Made by a program: the position numbers and the translations under genes. A stretch of 64,000 nucleotides of DNA, from contig NC_135262.1 of NCBI RefSeq assembly GCF_964204865.1, positions 6,448,001 to 6,512,000 on the forward strand, read 5' to 3'. The notes below the pieces were generated by a model, which worked only from the letters and a program-made list of their open reading frames with translations, ran no database searches and had not been told where the DNA came from. Below, piece by piece: positions 48,918-63,030 of the stretch. This stretch comes from Styela clava (lineage: Eukaryota > Chordata > Ascidiacea > Stolidobranchia > Styelidae). Numbering within the stretch: the stretch's first letter is position 1; each line of letters begins with the position of its first letter.

Positions 48918-51485
48918 GTTGTTAGAATTTTGTTGGTATACGAAAAAATTCTTATCAACTTAAGATAACACTTAAATTGTTTGTAAAAAAAATTTAATGA
49001 ATCGTTTGCGACAATAATGCGTTTCTCACGCTTATACAACGGCGTGCCAGCTGTCGGATTCTTTCCTGTATCGCTTAGTAAGTTATTATTTAGTAATTGA
49101 AATACCGAGGCTGACTAGTTAAACATTTCCTGTCTAATTTTAACATGTAACAGAAGTGACTAAACAGACTAGTAATTTGAAGTGAGCATCAGGATATTTG
49201 GATTTAGGTGGTTTAATTAGAAAGTTAATAAAATTTTCGGAATATGTGAGAATTTTTAAATTGATGGGTAGTGAGTAATTGGTTTAGTCATCGAAGAATA
49301 TTTAAGTTTTCTTTCAATCGAATCTCGATTAAACGGAATTAGCCTTGTAGATGATATATTGTTGAACTTGATTTAATTTTTTCAATTTTTTTGTCTAGAA
49401 ATTCATGGAAATTTATTTTGCGGTGGATTTGTATGTCCTATTTTCTGGCCCTGTTTGATGAGAAAATTTGTAATTCGACAATTTCTATGCAACCGAACAT
49501 ACTAAAGCGAAAGATCTTTGTGTACAGAACTAACATTTTGGCACCGCTGCTTATACGATCGAGCCCCGAAATAATTGTAAATTATTAAATTTAACCAAAA
49601 TAATAGATCAGCGTGTTTATACTGTATACGTGAGACTCGCGAAGTTACTTTATTCGTGATTTTGTGCTTAGTTAAAAGTGATAAAATGTAAACACAAATT
49701 TATTTGACACTACAAAAATTTCCTTTTTTTTAAACTCATTATCCTTATCTTTGCCCAAACTGGGTCCCCAAACTATTTCGCATAGGGCCCTGCATTATTT
49801 AGAACCAGTCCTGCTTGTGTGGATGCTCAGCCGTGAAACATTGAACGTATTCGTAAATGCCTAATATAATAAACCAACTGACACAGCTTTTAACCTCTGT
49901 TCGGAAAAACTTGTTTTAAGATGGAAATAATGGCCTACTTTACTTAGATCGCAGTGCCCAGCGGGTTGACAAAGTGAGGTGAAAAAAAATCGGAACGTGT
50001 TTCTAACATTTTAAAACGACTAATTGAGATACCAGATTTCATTACGCCCACAGTACCACGTTGCAACAAGTATAAACATATTGATCCACTAATTGAGATA
50101 ATGACCTTGAAATTATTTCAATCCATGTTTCTGGTCGGTTTTTTGAGTAGACACGTTTTGTTTGCAGATTGTAATCTTGCTGACATTTTCATAAAAAATA
50201 AGTGCAGATTTCGTTTGTTTTCTTGAACTTTCGTACTGTCATTTTGTGTATTATATGCGTGTGTGTGGCCTTCTATCGCGGGGTGCAGATGTCAAGTTAA
50301 AAACCAACGAATGCATCACATTTCAACTTTTTGTAGAACAGTGGACCTCGTGCTATATAAAAGAGTTAACGTGTACTGGCGGTAACAAATCCACGAAGAC
50401 TATTGACATAACCACACTCTCGCTTTTGACCTTCACCCTGCTCTTGCAATTAGCCATGTCGTCAGAAATAAGTAAACTACAAGTAACTAATTTCTCGTGA
50501 CTCTGATTTTATCTAGCGATCCTGTCATTAGATATATTAATCATACTTTAGGCGATGCCCATGAAGCAGTTTTGAATAAACATTTTGATGGAAGAAATCG
50601 CTATTTTTTTAGATATTATATCGAATAATAGCGTACGTGGAAAATGTAGATGCGTGTCGAATCTTGTGGTCCTCGTATACGTGTACACAAACTGGTTTAA
50701 AGTCTATTTAACATGCCCTGTCGCAAATGAAAAAAAATTCAAAAGTGATAATTAAGTGGTTTTCAACTTTTTTCAGGCCAATAAAACTCCAAAGTTCATC
50801 GAATCGGATCATGCCTAAATTTATTATATACAGATCAACCAGTGTGATAAAAATGGTATTTGATTGATTCTGATGTTGATTTTATTGGAACTTCAAATTC
50901 ACCGCAACTTGTTTGTTCTTATCAGACAAAAGTCACTTCCGCGCCAATGTAAATTTGAGCCAGTGGGCAACATCGACATGAACTTTGTTGTTGACGTTTT
51001 TGTGGGAATTGATTCACGCGAAAAAAAACATGAGAGGAAAAGAAAATTGCTGATGAATAATTTTTATGTTTTCAAATCTCGACGATCAGAAATTATCACA
51101 AAAGTGACACAAATAGCCTAATATGTGTAATTTTTCAAGTCTAGTTAAGAAATTAATCAATGAGATTCAATTTTTTCACTATAAGATGAAACTTTGTCTA
51201 CTATTTATGCTCGGCGAAATACCTTGGCTATCTCTTCAAAGTGAAGCATTTAGTATTTTAATATATTCCACACACAAGGCCTCGCGGCGTCAACTTCTAG
51301 AGGCGTTACTCGATTCTAATACATTGTTGCGGCGAATATTAATAGACCGGAAAAACGGCTTGCATCATCAGCGAGTAAAAAAGCGGGAAAGTGTAATCTC
51401 TCAAAATAGTATCAAAAATAGAAACTCGATTTTGAAATTATGATTTTTATACTGACTAACTGCTACTGATATGTATGTTCTAGGT
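48918..51485. other. intergenic with an unassigned ORF
   Basis: AT-rich spacer. It includes the open frame 51123-51443 (plus), described as a finding. No other coding evidence. Confidence 0.35.
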
Positions 51486-51648
51486 CAGGAGTGGGCAAAC
51501 TTTTGAGCAAGAGCCACATTTATAAAAGTACTTCATCTTTTCATAATATCCCAAATTAAAGACTCATGGGTGTCACCCCTGAATGGGTGGCTCTAAGAGC
51601 AGGGGTCGCACAAATTTTTTTAGTGGCCGTATTTTGTCCATCCCCGTC
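51486..51648. mobile_element. hAT-like element remnant
   Basis: The left end CAGGAGTGGGCAAAC is hAT-like and close to the left end of element 3. The right end TTGTCCATCCCCGTC is a weak inverted match. The flanking octamers TTCTAGGT and CTATAGGT match at 6 of 8. An internal CAGGGGTCGCACAAA near 51600 looks like a second terminus, so this may be a composite of two elements. Confidence 0.5.
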
Positions 51649-51656
51649 CTATAGGT

Positions 51657-54600
51657 AATGTTTGTGTCAAGTCTGCTTGTTGCCCAAAGTACCATGAAAA
51701 CTAATTTTAAACCTGAGGGAAGGAATATTGGACATAATTGTTAAACTGGATTGGTTATAAATTTACATTCTTTTCGGTGGTTTGAAGAGCGCAAATGTAC
51801 AACAACAAAAAATGTAATGTTAAAGATATTGATGTTCGAAAACGTAGCTATTCTATAAATATTCTCAGGAATTGATGCGCCTGTAATGATCCTAATAAAA
51901 CCATTCGTTCGCGGGACAGTGAAATCACACATGGGATAAATATCACAAAGTAAATCATTATTTTTCTTGCAATTAATCTGAATTAGTATTATTTCGATTC
52001 TCTAAAGTCTAAATTATTAAAATGCAGTTTAATTTAACAACAGTAAAGTTAAAATCGTTCAAACACTTTTTGCCTTTTTTATGACCTTTCAGGTTCATTT
52101 AATTGTCCTTTATTTGCCTCTGTAAGACGTGTTTACTGTTTTGATGTAAACGATATGCAAGCTGCATTTATTATTCTTTAGCTAATTGTGATGGTCGATC
52201 GAGATTAGAAGGTAATGCTGAATCATGTCCCACGAATGAGTTTGTTGCGGTTAACTTCAGCGACTTTGGAAATAATCTCCGTATCTCATCAAAATATGGC
52301 AATTGGCAATAAGTGTTTACCATACTTGACACTGTATTTCCACTATATATTACTCAATGTCACAGAAAATAGAAGAATGTAGTACAAAATTTCCCACTTT
52401 AAATTCAGATTTGAATTGATTTTTTTTATTATATCAACTAAAACTGATGTCCCTAAACGGCGTTAAAGATAAATTTTAAACTATAGTTTAATAAGTTATA
52501 GCGTAACGCTATTCGTCTAAATTTTTGAACGCGTTTGGCTTCATTCTATGTTCATGTGATGTATAAGTTTATTTATTGATACCTTTTTACTACAGTCTAT
52601 TATTACATATTCTATCGTGTTTGTTTTATACGCAATTTGCATATTCAAACCCAACAGAGCACTTTTAACTAACATGGAAGTTTATGTAAAATCAAAGCAC
52701 GCTGTTAAACGGTTCTTGAGTTGCTGCCAAATGCTAGTAAAATACTGATTTTTTTTAGAGCTAGATGGAAACAAACCTTGTTGAATATATTTCGTTAAGT
52801 TTGACAAAATACGCGTGAATTTTCAGGGAAAACCTATGAAAAAATTTATCTATAAAATTTATAATGTTTATAGAAAAAGTAATAGGACCAGTTACTCAGG
52901 AATTTCTCACTTTTGCACAGACGTTAATAATGACGATTTTTTGAAATGATATAGTTACCGCATATCGCAGATCCAGCCGATAAAAGTTGAACTTGTGTTA
53001 CAATTCAGTTAAAATTACACACGGAAAATCGTCCAATAATCGTGAATTGTGTCGCATGTGTAGTACAGTTCATATATTACTAGTATAAAACAATAGATTC
53101 TCTACGTCAGTTCATAGTGAATGTGTTAATTGAAATAAATCAGATTTTTTTTACTGGTAAAAAGATTCAAGGGAAATAAAAAGTTGGTTTGATATAAAAT
53201 CCAGTATAATTACTTTAGAAAATGGTTTATGATAAAACTTCTCAACATGAAGAAAATTAACTGAAAAGATGAAACGTGCATGCTTGAGTACTATAGAGCA
53301 GACACGCCGTAACAGGCATTTAGAAAAGTACTCTAAAAGTAATTTATTTAAAAGACTTATCATATAGTTATCCTCAGTTAAAATGTGAGATGCAAAATAT
53401 CCCAAATTAAAGATTTTCAAAGTGATATATTGGATGTTAAAGAAAAAGGCAGTAGTTTGTCGATCCCTGCACTAGTTGGCCAACACCAGATTAGTTAGTG
53501 AGCAAGTGTATACAGGTATATATAATACTTTATGGCAGATATTGAGTTTGTTTAACTTTCGAAGAATGTTTGTGATATTTCTTCACTAACTCCTAATTTA
53601 AAGAATATCTCATCCATTATTTATCCTACAAGAAACTAATTATGTACTGTTATGTACAATTGGTATACTAGACTAATGCTCTGCCAGACATAATACTTCT
53701 CTATAAGAATCTTCTTGAGTTATGAAGATGCTCAAGGATATTCCCTTTCAAAATTGTTCGCAAATATAGGAAATACTCAGGAAAAAAAAATGTCAAACGT
53801 CCCATTAAACTTGATCAAATGAAAACATGATAAACTGTTTTTCATATGAGATACTGTTGTATCGTATCCTGGTTTACATATACTGTTTGATTGATTTTTT
53901 GTCATTCAGCGAATGGCTATAAATTCTATGTTTTCATATTATACACAAAATGCTCATGGGCCCATAGAATCTCCTTGGTGAATCTTGATCCCCCGGTTGG
54001 AAACCAATGCTCTGAGATAACTGCAATATTATACTGTTATTAAATTTCGTTTGACACATATGAATGATATGATAATAAGATATTTAACTGTGATTATTGT
54101 TATTGGTATGTTGGGATAGATAGAACAGATATAAATAATGGCATTCAACAATGGAAGTTTTCATAATCTTAGGATATTGTTGCTTCAAGGACCTTGTTTT
54201 TCGTCCTTATTTGGTAAAATAAAATATTTTTTGTTTTGACAGTTTTTTTATGACTGCATGATTGGCTCAATGATTCGTATTTCGCTGTGTTTTCTTTCAA
54301 ACAAAATGTAAGAAAACAATTCTACAACATCTGTGTTATGGATAGGCTAAGCATTACTTTTTTATACTATTTATATTTCAGAATATTTTGTTTGTCAGAT
54401 TGGATTTCACACAATACAAAAATTTTTATTTTTCCGGTTTGAAAACTTGAGACATGTTCAGCATGTCTGTTGTTTGTGTACAGTCTCGTTTGAAGTCGGT
54501 CAATTGCGACTTTTAATTACTTGCAATTTATTATGAATTGCTGACACAAGTACAATAGGTGTTTACAGCTTTATTTTCACAACAAATATGATAAAGTATT

Positions 54601-54932
54601 TAGAGACAAAAGAAATCGCAACAAAAATAATCCGTACTGTAAAAATCGTTGCTAAGCCGATTAGTTTATTCCGCTGATGCAAAAAAAAATTAAAACTCTC
54701 TGGCACGGTATTTGCCATTTATGGTTCAAAGCAAATTTAATTCCTAGAAACATAGGTCACATAAAAAGTTATCTAACTAAAGCATACTTCCAGTTGAACC
54801 AGCCAAGTCATTGAACAAGATATATTTTTGATTGGAACCATTCTTCAAGATTTCAAACCAACAATTTATGAATCGGCTTAATTTGAATCTCTGACATAAT
54901 GTGACTCGAATCGCTAACGCTACATTACCATT
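51657..54932. other. intergenic, no gene recognised
   Basis: AT-rich DNA with only low-complexity open frames. A weak hAT-like end (TTTGTCGATCCCTG) occurs at 53457-53470 without a partner. Confidence 0.4.
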
Positions 54933-55250
54933 CCGATTCCAGCGATTCAGAAGTATGTGTACCAATATGGAGGTAACTAATTTTGTTTGCCTACTTTACA
55001 TCAAGTTGTGTAAAGAGACTGAAGCCTATGGGCAGAGGGTATATTCAGTGGTGGGATTCAAATTTTTTGTCAGACGGTTCATTCACAAATGTCATATTTT
55101 TCAACCGGTTTTGTTACAAACAGAACATTGACAGTAACCAGTAACGCTAACCGGTTCGCTGATCTCATAAAATTCCGTGAGAGGTTCTATAGAACCAGTG
55201 CGAACCGGCTGAATCCCATCACACATACTATATGGGAGTGCCCCGATTCG
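54933..55250 (-). mobile_element. TIR element family copy D, interrupted
   Basis: Minus-orientation copy (54941-55242) flanked by CCGATTCC (54933-54940) and CCGATTCG (55243-55250), an 8-bp duplication with one mismatch. The left part matches the right half of copies B and C (TACCAATATGGAGGTAACTA and TTTGCCTACTTTACATCAAG). The remaining interior was replaced by an hAT element (55046-55224), and only a terminal GGCACTCCC-type inverted repeat survives on the right. Confidence 0.75.
55046..55224. mobile_element. hAT-type miniature element nested in copy D
   Basis: Left end CAGTGGTGGGATTCAAA and right end CCGGCTGAATCCCATCAC are inverted repeats. It sits inside copy D. Its own target duplication cannot be seen, and about 90 bp of copy D are missing on its right, so insertion was accompanied or followed by a deletion. 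Confidence 0.7.
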
Positions 55251-58200
55251 AACTATTGGCACGCTTGTTAAAGTGAGACAGAATTGCGCAATTTTTTACA
55301 TTTCTTAGTTGATGTTATTGTTTACTCATATTTCATATTAAATCTTACGGAAGGATCCAATGTCATATATATGTTATCTTTCACTTTGCAATAGTTTTGA
55401 AACTTTCAATAAACTCTGAAATTTAAAACGGGTGTTGTGTATTTCGTTACCCACAATATTATGGATTTAAAAATTACAAAATACGACATATTTTAATCAT
55501 GTATTCCCGGTAATTTTTTTTCAAAATTATTCGGTAGAAAACATATTTCTTTATCTAAAAGAAATAATCAACTTTTCTTGCCAATGCCAACTGTTGCGCC
55601 ATACTGTGACTGTTGCAATATCAGAAAAGTAAAAGGTAGGAAGTATAAATATTAACCAAGTTTAGCTAAACTCGATCATGTAGATGAACATGACAAGATG
55701 TGTATTTCTGTTTGGTCGCTAAGATAAATGAAATGACGTAGCGATTTTGTGGCGCTTTGAAAGTTGCTACACGGCCTCTTTACAAATATCCTTCGACGAT
55801 GTCTTCATCCACCAATAGACGTCTAGTATAAAATCACGTGGAAACTGTCATTCAATAAGTCTCATTGTGGTGGTATGTAAGATGAGAATCATATATATAT
55901 ATATATATATACAGCGAATATCTGCCGGGCAACAAAGCGGTACAACTACGTGTCGTTGGTTTGTATAGATAAGGGCTGATAAATCTTTGTTTTAGGCGAT
56001 TCCGTTTTGATTGATGCCAAGTAAAATTTGTTTATTGAAATTTTGGTTTCACCCTGCTTTACAGATACTTTTTTCTGAATAGAGACTGAATTGTGAGCCC
56101 AATGTTTCGAAATCGAACATCACCGAGCACGCTAAGGTGGCAATGTTCACGACGTTGCCGTGATCGTTCCATTGCCACAGAGTCAAATAAGACCTCACTG
56201 AAAACCCGAAGCTATAATTGGCCGCTGTTCATTGGCGTTTCCGTCTGTGATGAGCAGGGACGCAACGTGGAAAATCCATCAGTCGATTAGCGGGACAACG
56301 CTAAATTCGCATGATAAATTCTCTGAATTTTTGTATAACTGCCCTGGAGGGATTTAATGAAACCGTAGACGTTTACCATTCAATTCGTAATACCAATATG
56401 TCGTCATTCTTGGGAGGTTCATTAATATTGAGATGAAATATGTGGAATGCCCATGCTCAATATGATGAGTCGAGTCTCTCAACGATTCCTCGTCGGGAAC
56501 CTATATTCAATTAATAAATATAATTAGGTATGATTATGACCCATCAAAACTGAGAAAACGATAAATGTCGGTAAGTTTTTTGCGTTATCAACTGGTTCTA
56601 AAACTCACCAAATGACGTTTTATTGGATTAATTACTGCTTTACTAGTGTCATTTCCTTCCTATGTTCGTCGAAAGAAGTCTGTTTCTTTCGTACAATTCA
56701 ACAGAAATCAATCGGATGAAAAGGAAAAAGATTTTCTCTGTTCGTTTGATGACATACCTTTCATCATCCGTAATCACAGTGACGCAATATACTTAGACAT
56801 ATGCGCGTAAAATGGGAACGAAATTTGACAATGCGTTTTGATGAAACAAATTTTTTTTTCTAAAATCCTATATAAATTGATAACCAAATTTAGTATTTGC
56901 CAATTTTCAGCGAACAACTGATCAAAAGTATATAAGATTGGATGTAGGAATATGAACACACATAAGCAACGTGATCAGTTTTATAGAGAAAGCGGAGTTG
57001 CCAGATTTTGATGAAGAATTTTGTATCAAGGTTCATGTCATGAATTGGTTAATATAATTATAATTTTGTCTATGTGCCTCTTTCGTTTTTGTATCGCGTT
57101 AATTTGATTTTAGGACTATTCTGTGGCACAACATCGACCGCAACGATTGCGCTAATTCAGTTGTTGGTTCAAAAGTTTGTTTGATATGAGCTTCATCTTG
57201 TCTACTAATATGGGCAATTGTTCTCAGTCTTAGGAATGTACTTTTTGCATATCACGCCATTTGTACCGAAAATCTAGGAGTGGCAATCAGCACTTTACAA
57301 AAATGACATAATGTATGCTCATATATATATTATCAAGAATATATAATTTTTTAGAAATATCATTTGAAATTTCCTGATTTTCTACAGGAAAAATAGAGAC
57401 TATTTTAAGTCAGTCGTGGTAATTTCTGCGAACTTCCATCCGAGGTGAGACTTAAGTTGACATCACGAAAATCCGTGCTGTGACGTACCAAGTGATGGTG
57501 GTCGCATAATCATAATTTTTCCTGTTGTGTCAACAAATATACACATAACGAAGTTTCGCTGGAATATTTTTTTTTCGTTCAAATATTTTAGAAAATTTTT
57601 CGTTTGATTAATTAAAGTAGACGCTCATTCGGAAACACAAACTTATTAAACTTTTTTATTTAGCTTTAACTTGTAACGATGGTGCGGGCAAGCAGTTTAT
57701 TAAAAATGATACCTATCTGTTAAATTTAATATATATATCCTTGTTTTTTATTATTGAATCGTTTACTAGACGTATGGTGCCCTTAATTGTATGCAACGGT
57801 ATTCTCAGCTTTTAGCATTTTATATAAGGTTGGCAGAATGAATATATATATATAATATTCTGTTCTTGGATAATTTGCATAAACTCGGTTTTGCCTGATC
57901 CTAAGATGGTGCTTTCCCTTTTTTAGCAGGGATTATTATCTTCTAACCACAAGTTGGTATCGGTTGGTGAGTGTTGATGCGATCAGGAAAATGATTATAC
58001 ATTACATTTTTATAAGAAATTCTAGCCTGAAAAAATGTACGTTTTAGCGTAGTCGTAGAAATAGACATTTGGCAAAATCAAAACCAGGTAAATCACTCTC
58101 TGAAATAAACAATTCTGTAAATAGCTCAGAATCGAAAAACTAGATCTCATATATATATTTATCTATAAACTAAGCAAAAGGAAGAGAATCTCACAAGAAA

Positions 58201-61200
58201 AAAGACCGGAGCAGGTTTATTTAATCTGTTGTCGTCAAAGTCGGGGTGATTATACTTTACGTTGTCCAAGTCGTAATTTTGCATTTGGAATATCGTTTGT
58301 AGTGTATTGCTGCATTGTTAGGCATAAGCTTTTGTGACAACACGATGACCAAGGTTTTTAAAATTATGAATCTAATATTAGGCCTACTAGATGACATTTT
58401 ATAATTATATTATATATACCAAGTTATAATTCGAAAATTTGATTCAATGGTCAGAGTAGTCAAAGTCTGTGTATAAGTTATTAGTAACGTTATTGTAAAA
58501 GCTTGAAAGCACCAAAAATATAGATTCCGAAACGTAGTATTTTCTCGTGTATGATTAGTTGAAACATCAACAATCGCTGGAACGTGATAAATAAACGTGG
58601 TAAATTGGATTATAATAAAGGTTTGGAGAAGAATTTAAGTCTTACCGACAGCGTAAGAAGTTACGTCGGGATCTCATGTGTCCCGAAGGCTTAAGCTCGA
58701 ATCGCGCTGATGGATGTAAATTAGAACAATGCAATGATATACTTGCACCAACCGATTGAATTAGTCATTGGTATTATTCACGTTACAGGCGTATTATTAT
58801 TATTTTCCAACATCGACGATTCTGAAAAATCTAAATTTCGTAACATGATCGAGCTGGTATATCTGCAATTAGTCATAATCGTCGATTTTTGTTTCCACAA
58901 AGCTGTTTTAAGTTCAAAACTGCCCACGACGTGAAATTAGTAAACCAGACATGCTAAACCGCATTCGAATATTAGTCATCGAGCTAATGAGAAATTCTCT
59001 AAAATTCTCCAGTTATCAAACAAAAAATCAAAATGCTGAATTTTCATGAAATCCATCGAGGCGTTAGTTTACCTTGTTCGCGATTCAGGCTAAAGATTCC
59101 GAGCTTAAGTTTTGGCCGGTTTGAAAGTTTTATTCAAAAACACGTTGCAAATATGTGGATGGAACGCAAATAAAGTACAGCTCTTTGCAATCTGTATATA
59201 ATGGAGAAATGTAAATATGCAAAATAAGGCGGGCAAGATCAAATCTAACAAATATTTTTATTTTCTATTAAAAAAATAGTCTACGCCCCTCTTGTAGGGC
59301 GCGCCTCATCGTTTGAGAGACACTGCATTAAGGATATATCACCTAGTTTCCAGAACATCGATGTTTCGTCATTTAATAACTCTAAACGTATTTTTAAAAA
59401 TAAAAACTTCTGCAGACCATAAAAAGATTTTAACGCTATGTATTTTTTAGCCTATACTCTTTAATAATTTTGTTAAGCCTCCATATACACTCAAAAATTA
59501 GGGCTACCGACGGTCGTTAGTCTTGTCACCAGATAAATACCATTTGCTACTACTGTACTTACTCAGCGTTTCAGGAATACCGCTTGATATTATCAGATCA
59601 TAATATGTCTTTCTCCACATTTCTTCGATTTTGTTGTTGTATTGTTTAAGAATTGAAAATATTGCTTTGGAATGGTTTTGTATTCATGACTCTTGTTTTC
59701 GTACGTACTACAATTAAGGAAATTAGAATTAGGAATATTAAGAAAACCCTGATTCACACATTTTTTCGGTTTTGAGGGATCAATTAATATCAATTTGGTG
59801 ATTGTTACGGTAAAGGCGTGTCATCATCGCCTGATTGACAAGTTCATAGGTTACTAATTGATAAATCATTGTCAAAAACATACCGTCACAATTGTACGTC
59901 GTTCCTTGCCTGTGACGCAGACAATGACTGAATTAAAGTCACCTATTTCCTTTACCTGCATTGTAATTCGTACAGATCATTTTGAATATCACGTTCCGTA
60001 CAAATGTTTTAGAATCAGATATTATAGTATTTCACAATATTTTCTGGAGAAGTACGTGTCCTTTCACTCGTATGCATTGTCTTTTGTACCTGTTTGCGAA
60101 CATATGGCTGTCCTCATAACGTAAGACTTACTTGTGACCTGAAGCATAAGAGCGTTGAAACTCACTCTTGTATCAGCTACATTGTTATCCTGCTTACATC
60201 GCATTTCAGCCTGAATAGCAGAACGATCGACTCAAAGACTCACGTGAATTTTAGTGTAGTGTAGAGTTCCAACGTAGGCCTAGGCCCGACACTTGGTCAT
60301 TCGGTATGAGACGACGGCGTGCGTCATTAAATTAACATTTCCAAACTGCGCTTCGTACACTTTTTTCACCATAAATGGGTTAATTCCGAAATAGAGTAAT
60401 CTGGCACAAAAGTAGACTCAGTTCCGCAGCTTGTTACGGCGTCTTGTACTGGACTGTAGCTTTCGTTTGGGTGTTGCCAGATTTACTTGAGTTAAGTTTT
60501 TGTATCACCCATTGACTTTTAAACTCATAGTTGTAAAATTAAACTGAATGAGCGTTCAGTTTAAAACATGAGTATAAACTTTAATTTGTTTTTTTATGAA
60601 ACAGAGGACTTCATAAAATAGGTTGGTCTCAATTGCGTGAAAAGCTTTTTACGAGCTTGAATTTTGGTCAATGTTGGCGTACTCTAACCATTTTCCCAAA
60701 GTTTTATATCTAGCATTATCCAGAATAACAACATAAAATTTACATCACCTTGATTAAAATATCAAGCTTCAAATTATTCTGTTATGCAAAAGGTTTTTGT
60801 TTCAGTTGTTTTATTCGACCGTATTGAGAATCGTTACCTGATGATTATGACTTCATTTCCGACCCAATGATTACAAAGCAAAAAAAATAAACTTGATCTT
60901 CAAGACCTAAGATTAATGTTTCTGATAAGTCGAAAATAGAGTAGCGTATTTGTGTTGACGAAAATGCCGGAAATTTTCCAAAATTCAAATTTAGCAAGAT
61001 TAGTTGTTTCCTGCTATGTCGACAAATCTTTGTTAACGGCGTGTGACTGTGTTATTGTCGTAAACATTTCCCACGCAAACGAAGGTTTCTCCAAAAATTC
61101 AAATCCATTGGATTTTTAATTCTCTTTTGAGTCATGACATAACAGGAACCTGTTTAGCTACAGTCCACGTTGCCTTGAACTTGTCATGATTCTTTCTACA

Positions 61201-63030
61201 TGGCATTGTGTCATGTTTTGGAAGAAAAGGACTGAAATCAAGAATTTGCGATCCAACGCGCTGAGTCGCTAACAATTATGTAACTGAATGAAAAATCAAC
61301 TACGCCAATGGAAGCCCGTAAACTTCATTAATGCAATCCATAAATGCACCAGGTAGACTGTGACGTGGTTGTCTTGTAAAACGCTCGTGCTTTGTATATT
61401 AAAGCTCGGTCGGGTTCAGTCTTAAATTTAGTTCCCTCCATCAGCACACTATCAAGTGTTACAATACCTAATTAATTCCACGGTTGTTTCTGTTTTTCTT
61501 TCAGCCTTTAAAAAAAAATTATTGAATATTAAAAGATTTAATGCTGCATTTTTCAGGCTTCACTGCTCGCGAATTCTGCCTAAAACGTGCCGTGAAACAT
61601 ACAGACAGACGTTACGTTTAGTAAGGGCCAATAAAATGTAACAAGGGCAGACGACGTTCCGTTAACGAGTCTCACGCAAAGCTATATTTATCGCAGTGAC
61701 ATCATCACGTTTCTTACGCATCGTATATCAAGTTATACGCAAAATGTATTCAATTGTGCGTGAAAATGCGTGACCCGATGATTTATTTCGTGCTCGACAT
61801 AATCTTACATTTATAACAACAATATTCATTTGTATTTAAATATCTAATATTTATGACTGTATTTGGTGTTTGAAGTAGGAAAGATGACGTTAATATGCGT
61901 AAGAGATGAATAGAATTGAAACAGTTTATTAATTTGAAACACGTCTGGTAAATATAGCTTCATAGTCAAAGTAATAATGAAAAATACACAGAATTTCAAA
62001 CGGCCTCCCCTAACTAATTCGGTGACACGCGCCCTGTGCAACAATATAAACAAAAAATTATGTCATTCCTCGATTGTACGCTAAAAAACCATGTACGCGC
62101 ATAACGATGGCAAGTATCAAACAAAACCTATATCTTTAAGTACAGCCATGACTCTTTCGGATAACAAGGCCAAATGCATGGCGCAAGCACATGGCTCGAA
62201 TTTGTGACACTTGGGCCACGTTCTTATCAAAATCAGGTCATGCCTTGCTTGTACCCTTGGCCGTCACGTTTAATCGTTATATGATTTTTAAGGATTGAAA
62301 TATTCAAAACATGTATTGAAAGTCATGAATTTTATTTCAGTTGTATATTTTAGTACTTTTTTAAAGATTTGTGCATAAAGTGATTCTTCCAGGTATCGAA
62401 TCCGATTCAAAGTTATTATTAATATTGACGACTCACGTACTGTGAACGACGAAAATTTAATTTAATTTTTTTCTGGAATATTCATTAAAATAATAGATAT
62501 AAAAGGCTGGATATATAATCCAATAAATCACAGACGAATATACCTACAGAAGTTGCTTGGCTTGTCGAGGCAAAACCGCCCTGCTTGGATTAGAGTTAGT
62601 TTTATAGTTATCTTTCCACTAATTCGAATAGACAGAATGCCGTGAGCGAAATCTAATTTCGAAGATAAAAAATATATGATGTGTAATTAACCATTTCAGC
62701 GTAATAAAAAGGAACTTTACAACCAGGCTAATGATTAAGTTAAAATAGAACACGAAGGGATACTGGTTATTATTTGTATATAGTGACTAAATTTATTGAA
62801 GGGATAGTTTTAATTTCGGAATATTATTATGGAACTTTAATTTAAACCGTGGTCGATTTTGATTGGTTGACTGTAATAGGGTGTGTATTGAGGTGTATCT
62901 GCGTAACTTTACAAAACTGGGAAGTATTTACAATAAGTCACAGGTAAAGCGTAGACTTTCGGGATTGTCTGTAATATCAATTTAATGACCCCTATTTATT
63001 CAGAAGAAAAATGTGGTTCCGCGACTCAAC
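55251..63030. other. intergenic, no gene recognised
   Basis: Long AT-rich gene-poor stretch. It contains an AT microsatellite (55891-55911), a GC-richer patch with a 65-codon open frame (56093-56290, plus) without recognisable domain, and an hAT-like end GTTTGAGAGACACTG at 59311-59325 without a partner. Confidence 0.4.
55891..55911. repeat. (AT)n microsatellite
   Basis: A pure AT run of 21 bases. Confidence 0.85.

Noticed and set aside
55225..55260. B-box-like ATTCGAAC suggesting a tRNA or SINE on the minus strand
   Set aside because: The sequence is explained by the terminal repeat and target duplication of TIR family copy D.
58640..58715. tRNA-like sequence with a GCTCGAATC box and short stems
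   Set aside because: The anticodon-arm loop would have nine bases and the T-arm does not pair, so no tRNA fold is supported.
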